From NCBI GenBank assembly GCA_000750105.3, contig JPHH03000069.1, positions 62,001 through 126,000 of the forward strand: a DNA stretch of 64,000 nucleotides, read 5' to 3'. The stretch comes from Tolypocladium sp. Sup5 PDA-1 (Eukaryota; Ascomycota; Sordariomycetes; Hypocreales; Ophiocordycipitaceae). Shown piece after piece: positions 48,353 through 61,400 of the stretch (its first letter is position 1; every line of letters begins with the position of its first letter). Position numbers and translations under genes: made by a program. A model generated the notes under the pieces. It worked only from the letters and a program-made list of their open reading frames with translations, was not told the origin of the DNA and did no database searches.

Positions 48353-48749
48353 AATATTATTATAACCTAGGCTAACGGGCTATGGGATAGGCCGGCTATG
48401 CAGGCGCCATGCGGGCTGCACGGAATAATAGTCGGAACGATAGACTAATAGGGACTATAGTATGCGGTATTCACTAGGTGGTTAGTGAATACTAAGCGAA
48501 TAGCATACGGGAGTTTACTCGGTAGTCGGTGAACCACGAGTAAATACTCTAGTATAGGACCCCCTAATTTCCTTACTATAGTATAGATACCTCGCTAGCT
48601 TTTAATAATACTCTTTAGTTACGATCTATTATCCGGGATATTCGATCTATTACTATCGTAATAAGACTAGCCTAGTGCTATGCCCTAACCTTACCTACTA
48701 ATATAAACCTGCTAGTTTATCCCTTAGGAACCTAAACTATTATAAATAT
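48353..48749 (+). mobile_element. Solo LTR with AATAT target duplication and a different central cassette
   Basis: 48358-48744 (387 bases) is a family A LTR inserted in the pol gene between the RNase H and reverse transcriptase parts, flanked by AATAT at 48353-48357 and 48745-48749. Its centre (48450-48545) lacks the GATC-rich block of the other copies. Instead it has a perfect 10-base hairpin GTATTCACTA/TAGTGAATAC (48467-48492). Confidence 0.88.
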
Positions 48750-49986
48750 CCTTAATATTTATTAAGTTTAGCTAATCCTTAACTAATATAATTTTTTCTT
48801 TTTATATATATATTTCTCCTAGTATAATTATATATCCTAGGAAATCTACTTCCTATATATAAAACTTACTTTTCTCTAGTTTAACTAGTAACTTTATATT
48901 CTAGAGTACTTATAATACCTTATAGATATACTCCTCGTACTCTTTAAGATTTCTCGAGAAGATTAAGATATTATTAAGGTATATTACTATAAATATATTA
49001 AGATATTCGCGTAAGATATTATTAATTATTTATTAAAAGGTTACTAGCGTATTAGTAAGCCCGAAAGGTATTACTAAGTATTTAAATAATCTAAACTTTA
49101 TTCTAAAAGTAATTATTTATTTATATCCTTCCTTTATCTTAATAAGGTTATAAGCTCCCTTAAGGTTAAGAGCTATAAACTACTTTATATTATATAATTA
49201 GTCCCTTAGTTCCGAGATAAGTAATAGAGGTATATAGTCCTTAACTATAATTTCGTTAATCTATCGAAAGTTAATAATTAAATAAAGCTTTTTATTTTTC
49301 TTTAGGACGAATATAACTAGATATCTTACTTTAGATATTAATAGCTTAATATATCCTTTCTTTAGATTTTCGTCGATATAGTTATATAGCGTTTTTAATT
49401 ACTTTTCGTTAAGGTTATAGATTTTATAGAATAAGGGTATAGTTCTTTCTTTAAGGTAAATCCTATAATCCTATTAATTATATTCTAGTAATCTAGTTTC
49501 GAGTTCTTCCGCGAATAGTTATTCGTATTTATAATACTCTTATAGAACGTTCCTTATTCTATCCTCTAATAGGCTTATTATTATTATAGCTTCGATACTT
49601 TTATTAATTTATTTAAGGTCTCTCCTTAGAGTAGCAATAACTCTTTAGATTTTTTAGTTCTTTCCTTTATTTTATTTATATTATATACTAGGTTATAGAG
49701 CTATATTAGTTATTACTTAGGTCTTTATCGCCTATAATATCTTATTTAAGAGGGGTGGTTTATATATCCTTGCTTTAGTAATTAAGTTATTATAAAAGTT
49801 TACTTTTTTTCTAGTCTTTTAATTCTAGGGGGCTGCGTTCTCGTTCTAATATAGTTAGCCTATCCTCTAGTTAATTATTAAGTTACTTCTCTATAGCTAT
49901 AGGTATCCTAGTACTAGGTTATGCCTTAATATATCTATAATATCGAAGTTAACTTATTCTCGTTATCCTTAAATTAAGATATCGAG

Positions 49987-50564
49987 GTAATTTATTAAGG
50001 GAGAACGAATATACTAAAGGCCGAGTATAATAATCATTATATAAGTTATAGAGTTAGTCCTTGCCTAAGAAGTTAGCTATTAGTTAGTAATATAAGTCGT
50101 CGTATAAGTTAGTGCGCTACTTAACGCGTAAGGTAAGACGGGTATCCCTATATAAGTTAGAGCGACCGTTATTATATAAGTTAGAGTAACCGTCCTCGTA
50201 TAAGTTAGAGTAACTATCTCTATATAAGTTAGAATATTAGTATAGTAGCGCGTAGTCTATAAATTAATACCTATATATATAAGTCTTTATATTATATAAG
50301 TTAAAGGTAAAGAGGTAAGGAGAGGTAACTATAGCTATCTTAAAAATATAGGAGGAATTAACTAGGATTTTTTATTATTAGAATCTTAAAAGCTTATAAA
50401 TATTATAACTTACGTTAATATATATATAAGGGACTATCTATTTATAAGGATATAGATATCTCTCTTATACTTATAGACTCGCTAGGCGTCCTAATATTCC
50501 TTTACTTTTTTATATTTTCTATTTTTTCTAGTTAAGGGTCTATACTAATACCTTAATAAAGTAA
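49987..50564 (+). mobile_element. 570-base TIR element (element B), copy 2, GTAA target duplication
   Basis: 49991-50560 starts TTTATTAAGG and ends CCTTAATAAA, a perfect 10-base inverted pair, flanked by GTAA on both sides. It is inserted in the pol gene. A second copy of the same pol stretch without the insertion (52270-52290, AGGTAATTAATCTC) shows the empty target site. Confidence 0.85.
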
Positions 50565-51362
50565 TTAATCTCTATATCGATAATTCTATTATTATACTTA
50601 AAGGATTCTCCTTTAATATTTTAGAGTATATATAGCTCTTCCTTTTATATCTATAAGAGTTAATAATAATTTATAACTCTTAGTAAAATATAATTACCTA
50701 TCGCGCTACTATCTAATAGTACTTATATACGATATCTTATAATCTAGATATCTAATATTATTTTATTACTATAACTTATCTCTATTATATATAAGGTCCT
50801 TAGATCTCTTTATTATATACTAGTCTATAGCCCTTTTATAGATAGTATACCTTATTTTTTAAATCCTAGTTTAATTTTTCTTCGTTAATAAGCTTCTTTA
50901 GTTTATTATACTAATACTTATATCCTAGCTTTCCTTTTATATTTTAAAAGCTAAAGTTATTTTAGTATATTTCCTTAAGTATATATTAAATCTCCTTAAA
51001 GTCCTCTTTATACTTCTTATAATTAGCGTTTTCGTAATTAACTATATATTTCTAATAGTATTTAAGTTATAATACTAATTTTTTATAATATATATTAAGA
51101 AGTCTCTTATTTTTTTAATATTTTAGCGCTATTTAAATAAGTCTAATATATCCTTCTTACTACTATTTATTAATTATTTATCGATATATTTTATAGGGTT
51201 TTAGTATTCCCTATATATTAATATACTATTCTTATGCTTTTTCTCTTATATACTCTAGGTATCCTAGTAAGGGGTAGTCCTTATAGCTTTCTCTATCGTA
51301 TATTAGTATATAGATAGGTTATTAAGTAATAGGATATCCTTACTATATATATCGATACTACT

Positions 51363-51795
51363 TATTATAACCTAGGCTAATAGGCTATAGGATAGGCTAG
51401 CTATATAGGCGCTAAAGCAAGCTATATAAAATAATAATTAAAACGATTAACTAATAAATAATAGATTAGTGCGATCTATAGGATAGATCGTGCGATCTAT
51501 AAGATAAATTATTAATAATTTATAGATTATTAATAATTTATAGATTATAATAATCTAAGGGATTATAGTAATCCCTAAGAGCGGCAGCGATCTATCGCTA
51601 GTATATAGGACCCCCTAATTTCCTTACTATAGTATAGATACCTCGCTAGCTTTTAATAATACTCTTTAGTTACGATCTATTATCTAGGATATTCGATCTA
51701 TTACTATCGTAATAAGACTAGCCTAGTGCTACGCCCTAACCTTACCTGCTAACATAAACCTGCTAGTTTATCCCTTAGGAACCTAAACCGTTATA
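51363..51795 (+). mobile_element. Family A LTR, plus orientation, at the junction of two overlapping pol fragments
   Basis: 433 bases, RIP-mutated, no matching flanks (CTACT and TAATC). The DNA to its left (about 49480-51362) and right (51796-53100) are copies of the same 1.3 kb stretch of the chromovirus, so this LTR marks a rearrangement point. Confidence 0.8.
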
Positions 51796-54700
51796 TAATC
51801 CTATTTTAAGTTCTTCCTTAAATAGTTATTTATACCTATAGTATTTTATTAAAATATTCTTTATTTTATCTTCCGTTAAGCTATCGTTTATCGATTCGAT
51901 ATTATTATTAATTTATTCGAGGTCTCTTCTAAGAGTAGTAATAACTCTTCGGATCTTTTAGTTCTTTCCTTTATTTTATTTATATTATATACTAGGTTAT
52001 AGAGCTATATTAGTTATTACTTAGGTCTTTATTACCTATAATATCTTATTTAAGAGGGGTAGTTTATATATCCTTACTTTAGTAATTAAGTTATTATAAA
52101 ATTTTACTTCTTTTCTAATCTTTTAATCCTAGGGGGCTATATTCTTATTCTAATATAGTTAGCCTATCCTTTAGTTAATTATTAAGTTACTTATCTATAG
52201 CTATAGATATCCTAGTACTAGGTTATGCCTTAATATATCTATAATATCGAAGTTAGCTTATTCTCGTTATCCTTAAATTAAGATATTAAGGTAATTAATC
52301 TCTATATCGATAATTCTATTATTATACTTAAAGGATTCTCCTTTAATATTTTAGAGTATATATAGCTCTTCCTTTTACGTTTATAAGAGTTAGTAATAAT
52401 TTATAACTCTTAGTAAAATATAATTACCTATCGCGCTACTATCTAATAATACTTATATATAATATCCTATAATCTAGATATCTAATACCATTTTATTACT
52501 ATAACTTATCTCCGTTATATATAGGGTCCTTAGATCTCTTTATTATATACTAGTCTATAGCCCTTTTATAGATAGCGTGCCTTATTTTTTAAATCCTAGT
52601 TTAATTTTTCTTCGTTAATAAGCTTCTTTAATTTATTATACTAGTGCTTATATCTTAGTTTCCCTCTTATATTCTAGAAGTTAAAGTTATTTTAGTATAT
52701 TTCTTTAAGTATATATTAGATCTTCTTAAAGTCTTTTTTATACTTCTTATAATTAATATTTTTATAATTAATTATATATTTTTAATAGTATTTAAGTTAT
52801 AATATTAATTTTTTATAATATATATTAAGAAGTTTCTTATTTTTCTAATATTTTAGCGCTATTTAAATAGGTCTAATATATCCTTCTTATTATTATTTAT
52901 TAATTATTTATCGATATATTTTATAAGGTTTTAGTATTCCCTATATATTAATATATTATTCTTATACTTTTTCTCTTATATACTCTAGGTATCCTAGTAA
53001 GGGGTAATCCTTATAACTTTCTCTATTATATATTAGCGTATAGATAGTTTATTAAGTAATAGGGTATCCTTATTATATATATTAGTACTACTCCTATACT
53101 TTCCTAAAGGTATATATATAATAAGTAAGTAATATATATATCCTTATTAATTAATTAATCGCTTTAGTATTTAAGGGGTATATTTTTATTTAGTTCTAGG
53201 ATAATTACCTTATATAATATATATCGCGTAGTTGCCCTCTATTTATATAGGTTATTTAGTATATATAAGTTAGTAATAGTATATCCCTTTTACTTAATAA
53301 GGAATATATTATATTATACCTTAGTTTAGAAATATATTTAATAATCTAGGTAGATATATAAAGCCTATAAAATTTATATATATAGTTTATACCTAGGTAT
53401 AACCCTAGGGTTATCTCTATATTTTATTTATAGGTATATATCTCTTATAATTATATTTATTATATTAGTTATAATAATAGTAATAGTATAGTCTTTGCCT
53501 TTAAGCATAGGTTTATATTAGATAAGAGTAGATTATTATATCTCTATAAGAGGTTCTAGCTCTATTTATATACTAATATTAGTTATAGCGCTTATTTCTA
53601 TATTATTATTTAATATTTCCTTTCCTTTAAGTAAGGCTTTAAGGGTTATATTTTCTTAATAAAGTATTAGTACTTTTAATTATCTATCCTCGGTTACGCT
53701 AGGTATATAGTTTTTATCTTTAGAGCTAGTATTATTAATACTCTATTTATTATTAGACTTAGAGTATTACTTTATATTATTAAATATCTCTAGCCTTTCT
53801 TCTTCTTTTATTAACTATAATTATTATTTTACTTTAGTAATTATTCTATATTACTTTTCTTTTTAATAGCGATATTATTATTCGATCTAGTATAATTAGC
53901 GTATATCTTCTTAGAATTTCTTTTTATTTTATCGTATTTATTTATTAAATACTCCTCCTAGATATAAGAATTCTATATTTTCTTCTCGTTATTATTTAAG
54001 CCTTTATCTATTAGTTATACCTCGTAACCTAGAGACTCCTCGTCTTCCTATTATAGTAATAGTTTTACTTTCTTTTAATTCTCTAGGGAATTATCTACTA
54101 CCTTATTTATCTAAGAGGTATATATTATAATTATTATTATAGCACGCGGTCTAGTTTAGGTTATTATAGTTAACTAATTCTTAATTAATAGTATTAAGGT
54201 ATCTCTTACCTTTTAGTATTAGCTTTTATTTAATCTTCTTAAGTTATTTATATTCGCGGGCGAAGTATCTAAACTTCCTATAGTTATAGTATTTCTTACC
54301 TTCCTTTAGCTTAGTTTTCTATATTATATCTAAGTCTATTTATCCTAGACTAGAGTTATTATAGTATATAATAGGTTCTTTATACTTTCGTTAAGAGTTA
54401 CTAAAGTAGTAGGTAGGGTTTCTATTCTACCCTTTTCCTATATACCTCCTCTCTTCGCGTCTCTTATACTATCTATCGTTAATACGTATAGCTATAGCGA
54501 TATATTTAGCTAAGGTATTAGGTCGCTCTTCCTTATAGAGTTTATCCTTAACGTCCTCCTTTAATCCTAAATAAAAGGCTCTTATTAAGTAAGTTTACTC
54601 TTATAAGATCTTTAAAATAATTTATTAGAAGGTTACCGCGTAATCTAACGCGGATCCTTTCTATTAGAGATTATTAAGTTTATTCTTAGCGTCCCTTTCT

Positions 54701-55340
54701 TTATCTATATTCTTAAATACTTATTATAAGGCTTCCTCGAACTCGTAATAGTTATTAAGGATCTTATTAGTTTCTAGTTTATATACCCCTATTATTATAT
54801 TCGTAATAAAGTTATATAGGGTTAGCTTAAACTATATAGCTACTAAGCTAGAAAGGTTTCTAGCTATAAAGTATACTTTTACTATTTTATAGCAAAACTA
54901 GGTTAGGAAGTATATAAAGTATACTCGTATTTAAGTAATAAATAGCTAGAGTATTCCTATAATACTATTAAAGGGTTAAGGTATCTTAGGCTTAAGGACC
55001 TCTCCGGGGTCTTTTCCCTTAATAATAGTATTAGCGAGGGAATAGAGCTCGTTAACCTAGGTTTAGTATATCTTAGTCTATTCCTCCTAGAGGGCGACTA
55101 AGTTATTAATTTATCGCTAAAGATAGTAGACTTTATCCTAGAGTTCTTTATTTATATCCGGGGTATCGTTATCTAACTTATTATCTAAGATTTCTATTTT
55201 ATTAATAGGTTTTATAAGGGGTACTAGTACCTTCCCCTAGGGGTTAGTGCTTAATCTAGGTTTAGTTAGTAATACTATTTCGATAGTATTAAGTATTACT
55301 TAGGGTAATACTATAACCTTCTAAATAAGAGCTTTTAATA

Positions 55341-55762
55341 TATAATAGTTTAGGTTCTTAAGGGATAAACTAATAGGTTTATATTAATAAGTAAGGTTAG
55401 GGTATAGTACTAGGCTAGTCTTATTATAATAGTAATAGATCGAATATCCTAAATAGTAGATTATAATTAAAAAGTATTATTAAAAGCTAGCGAGGTATCT
55501 ATACTATAGTAAGGAAATTAGGGGGGTTTATATACTAGGTATTATTCCTAGATTATTAAGAGCCCCTAATAATCTATTACCTAGATTATTTAGATCGTTA
55601 ACTAATTATAGTAATCTAGCTTACCTAGATTACCTACCGATCCTAATAATCTAATATTGCTTTACTATTATTAGCTTATCGTTCTAACTATTATTCTATA
55701 TAGCCCATAGTAGCATCTACATAGCCGGCCTATCCCGTAGCCCGTTAGCCTAGGTCGTAATA
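55341..55762 (-). repeat. Inner 5' LTR of the chromovirus nest (422-base type)
   Basis: Minus-orientation LTR followed on its left by the gag start. The same 200 bases of gag start also lie on its right (55763-55962), next to the outer LTR. It lacks the 50-base segment of the outer LTRs, so it belongs to another subfamily member. Confidence 0.82.
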
Positions 55763-55962
55763 AGTTCTTTATTTATATCTAGGGTATTATTATCTAACTC
55801 CTCGTCCGAAATCTCTATTTCGTTAATAGGTTTCGCAAGGGGTACCGGTGCCTTCCCCTAGGGGTTAGTGCTTAATCTAGGTTTAGTTAGTAATGCTATT
55901 TTAATAGCGTTAAGATATTACTTAGGGTAACGCAGTAACCTTCTAAATAAGAGCTTTTAATA

Positions 55963-56438
55963 TATAATAGTTTAGGTTCCTAAGGGATAAACTAGAGGTT
56001 TATATTAGTAGAAAGGTTAGGGCATAGTACTAGGCTAGTCTTATTACGATAGTAATAGATCGGATATCCCGAATAGCAGATCGTAACTAAGGGTATTAAA
56101 GTAATATAAGTATATCTATATTAGAATAATATAAAATATTATAATTAAAAGCTAGCGAGGTATCTATGCTATAGTAAGGAAATTAGGGGGTCCTATATAC
56201 TAGCGATAGGTCGCTGCTGCCCCTAGGGATCGCTACGATCCCTTAGATCGCCATGATCCATGGATTACTAATAATCCATAGATCGTTAATGATCTATCTC
56301 ATGGATCGCACGATCTATCCCGTGGATCGCACCGATCCACCGTTCATTGGCCTATCGTTCCGACCATTATTCCGTGCAGCCCGCATTAGCGCCTGCATAG
56401 CCGGCCCATCCCGTGGCCCGTCAGCCTGGGTCGTAATA
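55963..56438 (-). repeat. Outer 5' LTR of the chromovirus, RIP edge inside
   Basis: 476 bases. The left half is RIP-mutated; from about 56215 to the right end CA and TG dinucleotides return (CCATGATCCATGG..., GCCCGCATTAGCGCC). An open frame at 56253-56534 is LTR sequence, not a gene. Confidence 0.88.
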
Positions 56439-56443
56439 GTGCC

Positions 56444-57068
56444 CCGTGCGCGCGCGCCCCACACTTGCGCACCAGGTCCGGCTACACCGGATCTCTGGTT
56501 CTGGGGCCCGGCCCCTTATAGGGGTGGGAAATAAGGCACCCTACTTATATTATAGTCGGTCGCCTAACTCAGGCGCTACTTAGGTACTGCTCAGGTGCTG
56601 CTCAGGTTAAAGCGGCGATGGCTTAGGAACATGACTAAGGAAGGAAATTCTGGATATCGAGATTCGTGTTGTATATTGGGCTGTTATGTATGCGTGGTAG
56701 ATTGCACTCTATCTCTAACTTGATATAGACCGCGTGATCCGTTAGTTCGCCCTCGCCGTTGCCTAGTTATTTCCTTGTCTGTGCGGCTCGTCTTTGAGTC
56801 GTGTTGTGTTTTAAGATATTGGAATATAGGTACCTTGCGTATGAGGTATTAAACCTGGAACCTATCTTGAAAGCTGCGCTACAGGTGCTTCCCTCTTCTC
56901 GTACCAGATCTAAGCTCCACCTTGTACAAGAGAGCATGGCAAGTTTACTTACAACATCCAGGCCTATATGTCCTAACAGTCCGCAATCTATATCCACGTA
57001 AGTCGCCAGCAGCTTTTCAGAAACACATCGTCTACTCTTTATTTCCAACGTTGTCCGGTATCGCCACC
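56444..57068. promoter_or_regulatory. Intergenic region upstream of the secreted protein gene
   Basis: The first 60 bases are GC-rich (GTGCGCGCGCGCCCC). No gene is supported. The end should hold the promoter of the gene at 57069. Confidence 0.4.
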
Positions 57069-57738
57069 ATGAAATATATTCTTCTTTGCGCTCTCCTTGG
57101 CCTGGTTCACGCTGCCACTACCGGATCTAGCCAGGCCATCAATGACCTTGGAGTGCGTGGAGCCTTCGAGTCCCCCATTGAATGGGACGTTCGGGCGTTC
57201 CCAGATGGGCCAGTTCTTACACTCGTTGGAACCGCGCAGAAGGTGCATGCGCAGCTTCTAGCCATCAACCCAAACCATACCTCGGACTTCCATCTTGACG
57301 ATGTAGAACGTCGAGCACCCAAGATTCTTCCCGGACATATCGACTTTTCTCATGAGAAAGTAATTTGCGACCGGGCTAGATGGGGAACCCTTGACGCCAA
57401 CGCGTTTGTCAGCGGCGTGAACCATCTTAATCTCCTACCAGAAGGCCGACCTCGGAACAAAGCCGGACCGGGCGCGTGCGGGCAGGTTAGCTGCTCGTGG
57501 GATACGGCTATCTGGTGGTGTAATGATGTAAGTCAGCAAGATAATGTACTAGAACGTGATAAAGTCATTAACACCAGTCCTATAGTCGAAGGAGCCCAGG
57601 ACCCTAGACAATTGGCATTGGATTGCAGATGGCGCAAACGGGGTTGCTAGGTGGTGCGGTGACAATGACGATAGATTCGGTGGACAGGCCTTCCACTGGA
57701 CAGGTTGGAACGTCATTGTCTGCAAGGGGAACTGCTAG
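57069..57738 (+). CDS. Secreted Cys-containing protein (effector-like), two exons
   Basis: Exons 57069-57527 and 57586-57738 (intron of 58 bases, GTAAGT...TATAG) give 203 residues. A signal peptide is plain (MKYILLCALLGLVHA). A pro-region with a dibasic VERRA site follows at about residue 85, possibly a Kex2-type cut. The C-terminal domain has the pattern GPGACGQVSCSWDTAIWWCND, then IADGA and QAFHWTGWNVIVCKGNC. This combination is common in secreted proteins of unknown function in plant- and insect-associated ascomycetes. The second exon is missed if the first acceptor-like CAG is used; only the TATAG acceptor gives the conserved ending. Function not known; extracellular. Confidence 0.8.
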
Positions 57739-58447
57739 ATCAGCAATGAGATTGGCAGTCGTTGACATATTCTGTTCCTGACGATGAAATGGACGACTTC
57801 CTTTATACTTACCTATGCACTTGCACGACGGAATGGATACGGGTTTTTCTCCAAGGCCTTGGCTAAGGGGGATGTCTGAGGCAGATCGGTAGCAATAAGG
57901 GTCAATTCTCGAATAACAAAACTCCGTTCCCAGTTCTGGCTGCGTTGCCGTACATACTACTGACATTGAACGCCGAAATGACCTCCCGGACAATATAGTA
58001 CATCCCACGATACATTTCGCGGTCCCGATTCGAACTTGTAGCCTACCTGCCGCTGAGTTGCCATATTTTTACACCGTCCTTGCACTGCAATGCATACCGC
58101 TGTTTATGCGTCCACGCGCCCAAGTAATGTTTCTGCAGTCTTTATGCTACGCGGTATGATCCCTGTTATTACAATGGCATACATCTGTTGGATAGACTAG
58201 TTGACTTAGGCAACAGCTGTTGGTTGAGGAAGCAGTGGAAATGCCTCAAGACTAAGGGGGGGAAGAGACGGCTCCTGCTCGGGTAGACAACAGAGGCCAC
58301 AATAGATAAAAAGTGAGGAAATCCCTCACTAGGGGTCAGACAGACAGAGAAGAGTTTTTCATCAATCTATTGGAATTCAACATAAAAAGGAACCGCATAA
58401 CTAGAAGACTTCCAGCTTGTTGTCCACGTAATAGCACAGCAGCATCG
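57739..58447. other. Intergenic region, no gene seen
   Basis: About 700 bases between convergent genes. No motif or repeat recognised. Confidence 0.5.
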
Positions 58448-61400
58448 TCACAGATGCCACCCGTGAAAAACCCTTCCAATAGCGTCGCCAGCATCCTGAA
58501 CCGCATTCGAAGCACCCTGCCCCAGCTTCTCTATCTGATTCCCCAACCTATCCAGCACCTGTCCGCTCACCTCAACACCATCACTGTACGTCCTGCTTAT
58601 GAACTTTCCCGCATCGCTTCGTTCCACACTTTTCACCATGTCCTTCGCAACGCCGTTCCCGGAGAGCGTCGACTTTGCCCATTTCCTGTACTTCTTTGGT
58701 ACACCTCCCTCAATGTCCCATTGCTCTATTACGCCATCAACGGCACGGACAGTAAATAACACACAGTCTACTGGAGCGGCGGCCCCAATGGCTGTGGAAC
58801 GGGAAAATGCAAGCTGACTTATGAAGCGCTCGCTTTCCTTGGTGATGATACTCAAATTACCCTCCACATTTCGAGTGGCTTGCTTAGTAGGGCGAAAAGG
58901 GAACTGTCAGTATTGTAGCATAGACTTGGGCATTGTGAAGTTTCTTTTTACTCTTCCAATCAAATCATGAGGGATATAACATACCGTTGCCAGTTTTCCT
59001 GCTTCGGCAGTGAAGTCCGAGTTTGAATCAACCCATTGGGAAAAGGATTTCAGTCCCTTGTCAGCGTCATATATCCATTGGCGTAAAGGACCGGTTGGAT
59101 CTCGAATAGTACCGACAAGTAATCTTTGCGGGTCAATTATACCAGAAATCGAGGACGAACCCCAATGTGTGAAAGAGACAAGAACACCGGAGACCTTGAT
59201 CCACTGCTTCAGTTGTCCATCCAGCTCACGCAACTGTCTGACGGCGAAATCCTCCAGGTCAGCTATTGCGCCATCGACCGCCGTGTTGGTGTACTTTGTG
59301 AAACTGGTCAATACGCCACTCTGCCACATCCACACTTTCTTCGATGCGTCCAGCGCGTTTCGCAGCTGAAACTCAACAAGATCGACCGGTGCAAGCGTCA
59401 GATCTGGTAGAGCTTTTGCCCACTTCATATAATGGGAGAAGCTGCCCAGAGCTTCCCACACGGTTTGCTCAACTTCTCCAGTCAAGCGGTGCACGAGCTT
59501 GCTCGTCTGCCCTCCCACCCTCTGGATAGTTCGCGTAAACCCACCAATTTGGTGGATGATTTCCTGGACGGTTGCACCGGCGAGATCGACGAATACGCGC
59601 TCGAACTTCCCAAGTGTTTTGAAGGACTGGATGGTTTCATCAATAAGGACCTGTACGCATTGTTCGAAGGCTTCATGCAATAGCTTCAAGTCCAGCTTCA
59701 CATCGGGAGCGGGTTTCGGTTGCCCCATTTTGTCAAGCCCAACCAAAAGCAGATAGTCGAGTCGAGAAGCTGCAGGTCCATGGACGTCTGGATGGTCATT
59801 GACACTGTCCTTCAACCATTCTCCGTAATGCTTTGTGTACGCGTAGGCCTTCCAGTGATTGAGATGGCTCGTCTTGAATGTATCCATCTGTGCATCAACG
59901 CTGGATTTCTCGCCGACGAGCCATGCCCACACTCCATTGGGATTTCCGCGGTTTGCTATCGTCCCCCAGATGGTTGCGATGCTTGGCATGAGCATAGAGA
60001 CGAGAGGCGGCCGACATTCGAGCTCAATTGCGAAACTCCACACAATATAGCCGATATCGGAATCCTTGGCGACCAAGGCCAAAGGAACAAAACTCAGGAA
60101 GACGACAGACTCTATAAGTACCTCCGGATCCCACCAGGGGAGAGATTGTTTGAGCAGATCAAGAAGGACAGAACCCAAAGGGAAGCTTTTCAGTACTTCA
60201 GGGAAAAGGCCAGTAATCTTGTCTATAGCTCCAGCAATAAGCGTGTCGAGCCCAAGACTGAGCGCATGAGGATCTCTGAACATGGCGGTGTTTTCAGAGA
60301 AGGCAAGTTTGCAGGCTGATTCGAACGCATCCAGTATCGCAGTTCTGGCAGGGTAGACTATAGGATTGACGCTGAAGTGGCCTTTGATGGCGCTTCGTCG
60401 CCATCCGCGGATAAGTTCTATGTCATAGCCTTTGCTGTACGTGAATAAGTCGAGTATGTGATCCAAGCCATCTCGGAAGCTTTTTGCTATTATCAACATT
60501 GCATTGTCGATCGCAACGGTCGCATCGAGTAAAGGCGTTATGATGGTATGTGGGACTGACAGAGACTTTGCGCAGTTTTTAAACGCATAGAGCTCGTGAG
60601 GCAGAAGAATGAACGCTTCCACGCCAAGATGGTGAACCTCATGCAGAAGCTCCTTCTCGCCAAATGTGGAACTGGGACTCGCAAACTCGTCCTTGGTCCA
60701 GTTTGTATGGATTGTCCACTTGTGCTCACTGAGGTATTTAATCCATCGGTTGAGAAGACTTTGGCTTTGCTTTCGAATGCCGTCCGTGCTGTTGGGGCAG
60801 TTGTAGGAGTAGTAGCATGCTGCGACGATCTGTCCAAATGAATCTTTCGACAAAGGCCTTGGTCTCATCCTGCCTGACTTGTCCCATTCCTTCCACGCAG
60901 GATGACGGATGGGATGCTCGTCTCCCCCAGGAGTTTCTTCTTCGAAACGGAAATCGGTATTTGCCCAGCTCTTATGTTCGAGGACGTGGAGAAATTTACT
61001 CATCGCCTCGTTTGCATTCTGGGACTCCCATGTGCCGGGCTTATAATTCCCAGTTGCTAAAGCAACAACAGCCGTAGCAGTAAATAAAGTGGCTTCTCCT
61101 AGGGTACCCGGTTTACCAGATGGGACTTTGCTAGTTGGGACCTGCGCAATGTTCTCTGGGGAAATCTCATCGATCTCGACAAGGTACCCCCTGTCGAGGA
61201 ATCCAAGCATGTCCTTCTCAGAGCTTGGCTCAGAATTTGGACGCGTCATTTGCAGCCGTACCTGTTGTCTATACGCATCCTCCGCTGCATCTCGAGTCGA
61301 ATCAGACCCGGCGGACGATTTCGGGGGACGAGGCAGAAATTCAATAGAAGAATCGACTGTTTGACCCTCCTCCGCAGGCAAATCGACATCGGGGAAACTT

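Larger units (their letters stand above)
44427..56443 (-). mobile_element. Ty3/gypsy chromovirus, about 12 kb, RIP-mutated and nested
   Basis: Outer LTRs of 476 bases each (44432-44907 and 55963-56438) are in minus orientation and flanked by the same 5-base target GTGCC (44427-44431, 56439-56443). Minus-strand domains in order from the right: gag start (55340 leftward, a second copy 55962-55763); a zinc knuckle near 54250-54300 with Cys mutated to Tyr; reverse transcriptase with YLNNILIFSR (RIP form of the YLDD motif) near 48955-48985; RNase H (VAFYSKKLYNIELNYF) near 47900-48150; integrase end (EGDIVYLL) near 46660; and a chromodomain (LVK*KGY...ENT*EP) at 45680-45830. Stops replace Gln and Trp codons throughout, as RIP predicts. 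Inactive. Confidence 0.9.

Noticed and set aside
56253..56534. 93-codon open frame on the plus strand
   Set aside because: It reads the unmutated half of the outer LTR and the GC-rich flank; no coding features.
58020..58060. tRNA-like B box (CGATTCGAAC) on the minus strand
   Set aside because: No matching A box or cloverleaf arms could be built around it.
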